13,369 nucleotides of DNA from SHYR01 sp034406555 (GTDB taxonomy: Bacteria > Chloroflexota > Dehalococcoidia > UBA2979): the NCBI GenBank assembly GCA_034406555.1, contig DASCRM010000035.1:1-13369 (forward strand). Direction: 5' to 3'. The notes under the pieces are model-generated. The model was not told where the DNA came from. It searched no databases and worked only from the letters and a program-made list of their open reading frames with translations. The translations under genes and the position numbers were made by a program. Positions 6,979 to 12,520 of the stretch are shown here, one piece after another. Each line of letters begins with the position of its first letter. Positions within the stretch are counted from its first letter, which is position 1.

Positions 6979-7452
6979 CTAGTACTGAATCAGGTTGCCG
7001 CGCATTAGCGCCACAACAACACCGTCCTGGTTCTTGAAGGTCGTTTGCCGGTAGGTGATTAGCATCGGACCGATCGAGCCCTCGCGCTCCTGGAAGTCGG
7101 TGATCTGCGAGGACGAGGTGATCACGTCGCCCGCGACGATCGGCACCAAGTACTCGTATGTGGTGCCCCCGTTGAGGATGCGCTTGTAGGGGATACCCAA
7201 GCCGCCGCCCGGCGGCCCATCGGCTCGACCGCTGCTCGGCTTATAGACGTTCGTGCCCAGATAGCCGGGAGGGGCGACCAGTCCGTCGTGCCCCTGCTTC
7301 TTCGCCTCATCTTCGTCGTAGAAGATCAGATCGTCGTATCCAACCGCGCGAGCGAACATGCGGATGCCCGTCGTCGTGACCTCGGCTGTACCGTCGGGGT
7401 TCTCGACGCCGACCACCGCTCTCATCTCGTCGGTGATGACGGATTCGGCCAT
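6979..7452 (-). CDS. FAS1-like MaoC protein, probable non-catalytic subunit
   Basis: A 157-residue hot-dog protein resembling the FAS1-like dehydratase domain (MaoC_dehydrat_N). Typical features are IRMFARAVGYDD (residues 30-41) and LVAPPGYLGT (58-67). Where the hydratase subunit downstream has Asp37 and His42, the matching positions here are Tyr39 and Phe44, so the catalytic dyad is absent. In HadA/HadC and ChsH2-type proteins such a subunit pairs with a catalytic MaoC partner and shapes the acyl pocket; that is the likely role here. A Gly-rich loop at about 74-86 (SGRADGPPGGGLG) is on the expected substrate side. The ATG is strongly supported: GAGGAGGT at 7459-7466 with 6 bases of spacing. 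It is the first gene of the four-gene operon and follows a strong promoter. Confidence 0.87.
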   Translation of the reverse strand: MAESVITDEMRAVVGVENPDGTAEVTTTGIRMFARAVGYDDLIFYDEDEAKKQGHDGLVAPPGYLGTNVYKPSSGRADGPPGGGLGIPYKRILNGGTTYEYLVPIVAGDVITSSSQITDFQEREGSIGPMLITYRQTTFKNQDGVVVALMRGNLIQY

Positions 7453-7463
7453 GCGACTACCTC

Positions 7464-7541
7464 CTCAATTTGAGTGAACTGTCGACCGGATGCTGTGGCT
7501 GGCGCTGTCGATCTCGGGCACCGTAGCCCCCGATTGCCAGC
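7464..7541 (-). promoter_or_regulatory. Structured 5' leader of the MaoC/SDR operon
   Basis: About 90 bases separate the predicted transcription start (near 7542) from the MaoC ATG. GCTGGC (7498-7503) and GCCAGC (7536-7541) can pair, with GGGC (7516-7519) and GCCC (7526-7529) closing an inner loop. Next to the ribosome binding site, CTCAA-T-TTGAG (7464-7474) is an 11-base imperfect palindrome that covers part of the Shine-Dalgarno sequence. It could hide the site or be a small operator; no known riboswitch was recognised. Confidence 0.3.
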
Positions 7542-7548
7542 GGGCGGA

Positions 7549-7577
7549 ACGATAGTGAAGGCCAGTTCCTATGTCAA
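7549..7577 (-). promoter_or_regulatory. Strong sigma-70-type promoter for the MaoC/SDR operon
   Basis: On the minus strand a perfect TTGACA (7572-7577), exactly 17 bases, then TATCGT (7549-7554; four of six matches, with the essential TA...T kept). It sits 43 bases past the PHP-gene stop and upstream of the MaoC gene, which has a near-perfect ribosome binding site. This is the best promoter in the window and makes the four genes at 4475-7452 an independent transcription unit. Confidence 0.65.
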
Positions 7578-7619
7578 CGGACGGCCCAGCCGGCGACCGT
7601 GCTGCGACGTGTCGGAGGT

Positions 7620-8423
7620 TCAGGCGTGGACGTGTGGGTGTTCGGCCGGGCGGTCGCGAAATTCTGGCGCACCGGCGAGCTCGCGCTCGCGTCGCTGCTC
7701 CGCTTGCTGCGCCCAGATCGCGTCGAGATCGGCGGGCACGTCGTAGTGCACGGGGTTCTCGGTGAGGTCGCCGCCGGTACGGTCAACGGGCCAGAAGCGG
7801 CCTGAACTGATCGCCTTGACCAGTTCGCGCTCGGTGGTGACGTCGGCATCGAAGAAGGTGGCGGTCTTGCCGATGTCCGTGCGCTGGTGGGAGTCGGTGC
7901 CGCCGCTGCCCGGCATGCCCATCGTCTCGGCGAGCCGCTGCGCGAAGGTATTCTCCTTCAGCGTACCGCGGCCGTTGAGGATCTCCAGCGCGGCCACGAA
8001 GCGGTACATGTCGTTCGACTCGGCCCGAGCGAGCGCGTCCAGGTACTCCTGCTCGTCGTCCCAGCGCCACGGCATCTGACGGCGGTAGGGGTGCGCCGCG
8101 ATCATCACCCCATCGACATTTGCGACGTGCCCCGCCAGTTCGTGCGCGCGGTGCATCCCGTAGATGTACTCGTGCAGCCCGTAGACCAGCGCGTGACCTT
8201 CCTCGGTGTTGATCTCGATGCCTGCCCACACGGGGTAGTTGTGCCGATTCGCCAGCACACGCACGGCTTCCGGGTCCCACGCGAAGTCGTGCTCTGAGAG
8301 CACGACGGCATCGAGGCCCGCAGCCCGCGAACGCTCGATCAGGTCGTCTGGGTGCAGGAACGAGTCGTACGAGAGCGGCTGCGTGTGGGTGTGGAGGTCG
8401 ATCAGCACTGCGCGGTGGGCCAA
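7620..8423 (-). CDS. PHP-domain metal-dependent phosphoesterase
   Basis: A 267-residue PHP-superfamily protein, a trinuclear-metal hydrolase acting on phosphoesters. Metal-ligand motifs seen in order: DLHTHT with His11 and His13, SEHD (43-46), Glu70 in GIEIN, His111 in AHPYR, and GTDSH (176-180) with Asp177 and His179. LEILNGR (147-153) is also typical. This is close in form to TrpH/YciV-like enzymes that hydrolyse small phosphorylated compounds, but the substrate cannot be told. The start is uncertain. The TTG at 8423 has no Shine-Dalgarno sequence; a GTG at 8408 would begin VLIDLHTHT, a common family start, but also lacks one. It is set off from the thiolase gene by a hairpin and a 111-base gap, and from the MaoC operon by that operon's own promoter, so a link to acyl-CoA metabolism is positional only. 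Confidence 0.87.
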   Translation of the reverse strand: MAHRAVLIDLHTHTQPLSYDSFLHPDDLIERSRAAGLDAVVLSEHDFAWDPEAVRVLANRHNYPVWAGIEINTEEGHALVYGLHEYIYGMHRAHELAGHVANVDGVMIAAHPYRRQMPWRWDDEQEYLDALARAESNDMYRFVAALEILNGRGTLKENTFAQRLAETMGMPGSGGTDSHQRTDIGKTATFFDADVTTERELVKAISSGRFWPVDRTGGDLTENPVHYDVPADLDAIWAQQAEQRRERELAGAPEFRDRPAEHPHVHA

Positions 8424-8474
8424 CGATCTAGGTCTGCATCCCGAGTATGGGCCGCAGTCTGCTCTGGACGAAGA

Positions 8475-8502
8475 GCGAGGGTGGCTGCGTAGCCACCCTC
8501 GC
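8475..8502 (-). terminator. Perfect 12-bp hairpin after the thiolase gene
   Basis: GCGAGGGTGGCT (8475-8486) and AGCCACCCTCGC (8491-8502) pair completely around a four-base loop. It begins 32 bases past the thiolase stop. On the minus strand it is followed by TCTTCGTCC, which is pyrimidine-rich but not a T-run. It is probably the end of the DUF35-thiolase transcript, either as an intrinsic terminator of the weak-tail kind common in GC-rich genomes or as a 3' stabilising hairpin. Confidence 0.65.
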
Positions 8503-8534
8503 CAATACGTTCGCTCGATGAAGCGACGATTGCG

Positions 8535-9746
8535 CTAGTCCGCGGTCAGGACAAGCGTTCCCGTGAACGAGAGCGATCCGCCGGTGCCGTTGACGACCAG
8601 CGACTTCGCGTTCGTCTGCTTGCCCGCGACTCCGTTCACGCCGTCCTCGGCGGTCCCGGAGAGTTGGCGGTACGACTCGATCAACAACTGCATGCCGTAC
8701 ATGCCGGAGTGGTTGAACGAGAGCCCGCCACCGTTCGTGTTCACCGGGAACTTGCCACCCGGCCCCGCGTTGCCGTCCGCCCACAGGCTCGGGCCCTCGC
8801 CGCGAGGCGTGAGGCCGAGCATCTCCGCCGTGATCCCGGCGGTGACGGTGAACGAATCGTAAATCATCGCCATCTCCATGTCCTCCGGCCCCATGCCGGC
8901 CATCTTGTAGGCACGGCCGGCTGAGAGGCTGGCGGAGGTGGCTGTGAAGTCCTTCATCTCAAGCATGCTGGCGTGATCCATCGCCTCGCCCGACCCGGCG
9001 ATCCACACCGGCTTCGTCTTGAGGCTGTTCGCGACCGCAGCCGATGTCACCAGTACAGCGCCGCCGTGGTCACAGACCAAGCAGCAGTCGAGCAGGTTGA
9101 GCGGCCACGAGATCACGCGAGAGTTGACCACATCGTCGACCGTAATTGGACCGCCGAAGGGGTGAACGTCCTTGGAGTACATGATTGCGCGCGGGTTGAG
9201 CGTCGCCCAGTCGCGGGTCGTGACCGCAATCTGCGCGAAGTCTTCCTGCGTGGAACCCCACTGATGCATGTGCCGCGTGAGTGCGTGCGAGTACGCAGTC
9301 GGCGCACCGGCCGGCCCGTATGGGGCCTCGAACTGAGGCCCCGTCGCGTCGGGGTCGCCACCACCCCCCCCACGGCCACCGCCGCGGAACTGGGGCAACC
9401 GGCGCGACCAGCCCGGCTCGCCGTGCGTGATCACACCGATCTCGAAGATGCCGGCGTTGATCGCCGCCAGCATGTGCTGAGCCAGCACCTGGAAGGAGCA
9501 GCCGCCGATCTGGGTGGTGTCGATCCACTTGGGGTCGATGCCCAGATACTCCGCGACGTTACCTGCGACGCCCGGCGAGCCGACCGCTTCGATGTCCGAG
9601 ATCTTGATCCCGGCCATCTCCGCGACGTTTCGGATCGCTTCCACGTGCAGCATCATCGAGGTCTTGGGGTTGTCTTCGAGGTAGCCGATCTCGTCCGACT
9701 CAGCGGCCGCGACGATTGCTGCTTGCTTGGAGGGGTTGTTTGGCAT
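8535..9746 (-). CDS. SCP-x/Ltp-type thiolase-fold enzyme, partner of DUF35 protein
   Basis: A 403-residue thiolase-superfamily protein of the sterol-carrier/lipid-transfer (Ltp) branch, usually annotated acetyl-CoA acetyltransferase. Family landmarks: GGCSFQVLAQHMLAAINAG (81-99), YDSFT (296-300), NTNGGGLSFNHSGMYG (336-351) and VVNGTGGSLS (384-393). Compared with true thiolases, the nucleophile segment CAS-G reads GCS-F, with Cys83 offset by one. GHP-x-G has become NHSG, although His346 stays. The C-terminal catalytic Cys motif is replaced by NGTGG. This pattern is that of DUF35-dependent relatives such as the retro-aldolase Ltp2, so C-C cleavage by either thiolysis or retro-aldol is possible. 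A Gly-rich insert RGGGRGGGGG (121-130) is encoded partly by eight consecutive G. The ATG has GGGGAG upstream, adjoining the DUF35 stop; the two genes are 15 bases apart and surely co-transcribed. Confidence 0.88.
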   Translation of the reverse strand: MPNNPSKQAAIVAAAESDEIGYLEDNPKTSMMLHVEAIRNVAEMAGIKISDIEAVGSPGVAGNVAEYLGIDPKWIDTTQIGGCSFQVLAQHMLAAINAGIFEIGVITHGEPGWSRRLPQFRGGGRGGGGGDPDATGPQFEAPYGPAGAPTAYSHALTRHMHQWGSTQEDFAQIAVTTRDWATLNPRAIMYSKDVHPFGGPITVDDVVNSRVISWPLNLLDCCLVCDHGGAVLVTSAAVANSLKTKPVWIAGSGEAMDHASMLEMKDFTATSASLSAGRAYKMAGMGPEDMEMAMIYDSFTVTAGITAEMLGLTPRGEGPSLWADGNAGPGGKFPVNTNGGGLSFNHSGMYGMQLLIESYRQLSGTAEDGVNGVAGKQTNAKSLVVNGTGGSLSFTGTLVLTAD

Positions 9747-9761
9747 TGCTAGTTCTCCCCG

Positions 9762-10181
9762 CTACTCGACGACGCGCCAGTAGGGGACAGAGACATCGTC
9801 ACTGGCCTTGTCCCACTCGATCTTGCACTTCACGCCGATCTTGATGTCTTCAGGCTTCTCGGGGTCGACGCCGCGCAGCACGGTGAACATGCGGTCACCC
9901 TCCTTGAGGTCGATGTAAGCGGAGACGAACTCGCCGTCTTCGCCCCAACCGCCTGAGCCGCGGTTCTGTACCGCGAAGGTGTGGAGGTAGCCCTCACCAC
10001 TTGCCTCGAACCACTCGATGGAGCTCGAGTGGCAGAACGGGCAGATCGTCCTCGGGTAGAAGTGAACCTTGTTACAGGTCGTGCAACGAGGAAGCATCAG
10101 CTTCCCCTCTTTCCCACCGTCCCAAAAAGGCTTCGAGACGAATGGGTCGGGGTTGGGAATCGGCTTGTTATAGTCGGCCAA
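9762..10181 (-). CDS. DUF35 zinc-ribbon/OB-fold protein
   Basis: A 139-residue acyl-CoA-associated protein of the DUF35 family: a rubredoxin-like zinc ribbon followed by an OB fold. Cys33, Cys36, Cys47 and Cys50 form two CxxC pairs (CTTC and CPFC). The OB fold covers about 55-130, including GYLHTFAVQNRG and YIDLKEGDRMFTVL. Proteins of this family are obligate partners of Ltp-type thiolases and aldolases, as in ChsH2-Ltp2 and BbsA-BbsB, and the gene lies 15 bases before just such a thiolase. The start is TTG at 10181, chosen because GAGG at 10190-10193 lies 8 bases upstream; the nearest upstream ATG (10196-10198) is out of frame. It is the first gene of the leftward unit, transcribed away from the nuo genes. 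A weak -10-like GATAAA (10210-10215) has no good -35. Confidence 0.9.
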   Translation of the reverse strand: MADYNKPIPNPDPFVSKPFWDGGKEGKLMLPRCTTCNKVHFYPRTICPFCHSSSIEWFEASGEGYLHTFAVQNRGSGGWGEDGEFVSAYIDLKEGDRMFTVLRGVDPEKPEDIKIGVKCKIEWDKASDDVSVPYWRVVE

Positions 10182-10296
10182 CGGCGCTTCCTCTGCATCG
10201 CGCTCCGCGTTTATCCCCGGGAGCCGCGGGGGAGGCAGCGATGCGAGCGCGAGCCGGGCCGATCAACGAACTCAGAATGAGCCGTGGAGACGGTGT

Positions 10297-10318
10297 CTGA
10301 GGGCCGATTCGGCCCCAG
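10297..10318. repeat. Bulged GC-rich hairpin in the divergent region
   Basis: GGGCCG (10301-10306) and CGGCCC (10310-10315) pair around ATT. CTG (10297-10299) and CAG (10316-10318) extend the stem to 9 bp with a single bulged A. No T-run follows on either side. It could end stray transcription or be a protein site. Confidence 0.4.
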
Positions 10319-10343
10319 GATCGGGTTCGCGCGTCGCTGTCAC

Positions 10344-10382
10344 GACCGTCGCGCACTCTACGCTCGGCGCTCCGCGACGGTC
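10344..10382. repeat. Perfect 10-bp inverted repeat upstream of the nuo genes
   Basis: GACCGTCGCG (10344-10353) is repeated exactly in inverted form as CGCGACGGTC (10373-10382), with 19 bases between. The arm centres are 29 bases apart, close to three helical turns. It ends 41 bases before the candidate nuo -35 element and lies between two divergent operons. It may be an operator for a dimeric regulator or a long hairpin. Confidence 0.5.
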
Positions 10383-10423
10383 AACATCGCGGCGGGGTGG
10401 ACGGCGAGTGCTCGCTGGATTCG

Positions 10424-10452
10424 TTGAACCATGTCTGACCTCGTGCTAACTT
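10424..10452 (+). promoter_or_regulatory. Candidate promoter for the nuo operon
   Basis: TTGAAC (10424-10429), a 17-base spacer ending in TGC, and TAACTT (10447-10452). The -35 has four of six matches; the -10 keeps the key T, A and final T, helped by an extended TGn. The start of transcription would be near 10459, giving a leader of about 70 bases before the nuoA GTG. Confidence 0.4.
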
Positions 10453-10527
10453 CGCGGCGGTCTCGGGCTCGCCCGATTCTGCCGGCAGCCTACGGCCTGC
10501 CAACCCCGGCCACCGAGGGGACGCTTC

Positions 10528-10902
10528 GTGATTCCAGAGCAGTTCGGGCGTGTCGGCATTCTGATGCTGTTCGCGCTCTCATTTCCGGCGCTGCCCCTGA
10601 TCGCTTCCCAAGTCTTCTACCGCTTCAACCTTCGCCCCGAGCACCCCGATCCGATCAAGCAAGCGACATACGAGTGCGGCGTCGAGGCCGAGGGTTCGGC
10701 GTGGGGCCAGTTCAACGCTCGCTACTACTTGTTCGCGATCGGCTTCGTGATTTTCGATGTCGAGGTCGTCTTCCTCTACCCGTGGGCCGTGCGCCACGCG
10801 GAGCTGGGGGTCGACTCGATCGTGAAGGCCGGGCTCTTTATCGGTGTGCTCGCTTTTGGCCTTGCTTATGCGTGGCGGCGCGGCGCGCTGGAGTGGCGCT
10901 AG
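10528..10902 (+). CDS. nuoA: NADH-quinone oxidoreductase subunit A
   Basis: A 124-residue membrane subunit of respiratory complex I, which helps hold the quinone-module interface to the proton-pumping arm. It has three membrane helices (about 8-30, 66-86 and 98-117) and the family signatures TYECG (residues 47-51) and RYYLFAIGFVIFDVEVVFLY, whose FDVE acidic pair (Asp77, Glu79) is conserved. The start is GTG at 10528, supported by GAGGGG at 10514-10519. The gene opens the nuo operon, and nuoC starts only 2 bases after its stop. In nearly all nuo clusters nuoB follows nuoA; here it does not. Identification is firm. Confidence 0.95.
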   Translation: MIPEQFGRVGILMLFALSFPALPLIASQVFYRFNLRPEHPDPIKQATYECGVEAEGSAWGQFNARYYLFAIGFVIFDVEVVFLYPWAVRHAELGVDSIVKAGLFIGVLAFGLAYAWRRGALEWR

Positions 10903-10904
10903 CG

Positions 10905-11420
10905 ATGCCCGCAGGTCCGCGACAGCTCGATGGCCACCGCGTCGCTGAACGCCTCTCCGAGGCGGTGCAGGGCGCGCTCTTGGAAGCGACCGACGAGTGG
11001 GTCGTCGTCGCGCCCGCTCGCATCGTCGATGCGTTGCGCTGGCTGCGTGACGATGCGGAATTCGACGCCGCACAGCTCTCGAACCTCTGCGCCGTCGACT
11101 ATAACGACCACATCGAAATCGTCTATCATCTGCAATCGCTCGACCAGAACCACCAGATCGTGGTGAAGACGCGTCTCGAGGACCACGACGAACCCTCCGT
11201 TCCCAGCGTCTTTGGCGTCTACCAGGGCGCGCTCTTCCAGGAGCGCGAGGGGTACGACCTGATGGGCGTGAATTTCGAGGGGCACCCCGACCTGCGCCGG
11301 CTCTTCCTCTGGGAGGGTTTCCCCGGCCACCCGCTGCGCAAAGACTTCATGGGAATGCTGGATCGCACCCCGGGGCTGCCGGGCTTCCCGTATGAGACAC
11401 CCGGAGTGCAGCGGCGATGA
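10905..11420 (+). CDS. nuoC: NADH-quinone oxidoreductase subunit C
   Basis: A 171-residue soluble subunit of the peripheral arm of complex I (30-kDa subunit) that packs against NuoD. Its signature is complete: EREGYDLMGVNFEGHPDLRR, then LFLWEGFPGHPLRKDF, near the C-terminus, followed by a short tail. The length is usual for a stand-alone NuoC, not the NuoCD fusion of enterobacteria. I chose the ATG at 10905, with GGAG at 10890-10893. The frame is open back to 10431, but that upstream part overlaps nuoA in another frame and is not NuoC-like. The TGA overlaps the nuoD ATG as ATGA, so C and D, which bind each other, are translationally coupled. Confidence 0.95.
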   Translation: MPAGPRQLDGHRVAERLSEAVQGALLEATDEWVVVAPARIVDALRWLRDDAEFDAAQLSNLCAVDYNDHIEIVYHLQSLDQNHQIVVKTRLEDHDEPSVPSVFGVYQGALFQEREGYDLMGVNFEGHPDLRRLFLWEGFPGHPLRKDFMGMLDRTPGLPGFPYETPGVQRR

Positions 11421-12520
11421 CCAGCTCCACCGAACCCTACGTCCTCAACATCGGGCCGCAGCACCCCTCCACCCACGGCGTCTTCCGCATCCGGGTGGTG
11501 ATGGACGGAGAGCGCATCCAGGACATCGACATGATCGTTGGCTACCTCCATCGCTCGATGGAGAAGCTGGCGGAAGAGCGCACCTACACCCAGAACATCC
11601 CGTTCACCGATCGCACCGACTACCTGGCAGCGATGTCGAACAACCTCGGCTACTGCCTCGCTGCCGAGCGGCTCGCGGGCGTCGAGGTGCCGGAGCGGGC
11701 CTCCTACCTGCGGGTGATCTTTGCGGAGCTGCAACGCATCGCCAGTCACGCGATGGCGAACGGCCAGATTGTCAGCGACGCCGGTGCGTGGCAGACGCCG
11801 CTGCTCTACATGTTCCGAGAGCGCGAGAAGATCCTCGACCTCTTTGAGATGACCTGCGGGGCGCGGCTGACGACGAACTACATGCGCATCGGCGGCGTCG
11901 CCTTCGACCCGCCCGACGAGTTCTACCCAGCGGTGAACGCGCTGATCGATGAGATGCCAGATCGCATGGACGAGTACGACGAGCTGATCGTCGACAACGA
12001 AATCTTCATCGCCCGCGCCCGCGGGGTCGGCGTGATCACGGCGGAAGACGCAGTCAACGCCTCGCTCGTCGGGCCGATGCTGCGCGCCTCCGGAGTGCCG
12101 TGGGACCTGCGCAAGGCGGAGCCGTACTGCGTCTACGACCGTATGGATTTTGATATTCCGGTGGCGCACACCGGCGACTCCTACGACCGCTTCATGGTGC
12201 GCATGGCGGAAGTGCGACAGTCCGTGCGCATCATCCGGCAGGCGCTCGACGCGCTGCCGGGCGGCGCGCACAAGACTGACGTACCGCTCTCGCTGCGCCC
12301 GCTGGCCGGTGAGGTGTATGCGCGAGTCGAGGGCCCACGAGGGGAGCTCGGCTTCTATCTCGTCTCAGACGGTGGGCCGGCACCGTACCGCTTCCACATC
12401 CGCGCGCCGTCGCTGATCAACCTCTCGCTGCTGCGTGAGATGGCTGTCGGCGCCTCGCTGCCGGACGCGATCGTCGCACTCGGCTCGATCGATATCGTGC
12501 TCGGGGAGATCGACCGATGA
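11417..12520 (+). CDS. nuoD: NADH-quinone oxidoreductase subunit D
   Basis: A 367-residue 49-kDa-type subunit of complex I that forms the quinone site with NuoB and NuoH. Signatures: NIGPQHPSTHGVFR (residues 11-24), GYLHRSMEKLAEERTYTQN (42-60), RLTTNYMRIGG, RASGVPWDLRKAEPY, EGPRGELGFYLVSDGG, and the closing GSIDIVLGEIDR. His20 and Tyr69 are 49 residues apart and correspond to the quinone headgroup ligands His38 and Tyr87 of Thermus Nqo4 (numbering from memory), so quinone binding appears intact. The protein is full length. Its partner NuoB, which carries cluster N2, is not encoded here. Its stop overlaps the nuoH ATG as ATGA, with no E, F or G gene between, as in 11-subunit complexes. Confidence 0.96.
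   Translation: MTSSTEPYVLNIGPQHPSTHGVFRIRVVMDGERIQDIDMIVGYLHRSMEKLAEERTYTQNIPFTDRTDYLAAMSNNLGYCLAAERLAGVEVPERASYLRVIFAELQRIASHAMANGQIVSDAGAWQTPLLYMFREREKILDLFEMTCGARLTTNYMRIGGVAFDPPDEFYPAVNALIDEMPDRMDEYDELIVDNEIFIARARGVGVITAEDAVNASLVGPMLRASGVPWDLRKAEPYCVYDRMDFDIPVAHTGDSYDRFMVRMAEVRQSVRIIRQALDALPGGAHKTDVPLSLRPLAGEVYARVEGPRGELGFYLVSDGGPAPYRFHIRAPSLINLSLLREMAVGASLPDAIVALGSIDIVLGEIDR

Larger units (their letters stand above)
10182..10527. other. Divergent intergenic region between the DUF35 and nuoA genes
   Basis: 346 bases without a supported gene. Open frames crossing it are extensions of neighbouring shadows with no ribosome binding site. It holds the leader of the DUF35 gene at the left, two inverted repeats in the middle (10297-10318 and 10344-10382) and a candidate nuo promoter at the right. 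No tRNA or known riboswitch was recognised. Confidence 0.8.

Noticed and set aside
9364..9371. Possible frameshift at the eight-base homopolymer in the thiolase gene.
   Set aside because: Thiolase-family motifs continue in the same frame on both sides, so no shift is needed in the given sequence.
8973..9752. Plus-strand open frame of 259 codons opposite the thiolase gene.
   Set aside because: Arg/Asp/Val-rich shadow of a well-supported gene; no ribosome binding site or domain seen.
10431..10904. Upstream open extension of the nuoC frame, beginning ATG at 10431.
   Set aside because: Arg-rich, not NuoC-like, and overlaps the clear nuoA gene; NuoC proper starts at 10905.
11219..12271. Minus-strand open frame of 350 codons opposite nuoC and nuoD.
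   Set aside because: Antisense to conserved complex I genes, His/Arg/Val-rich without domains.
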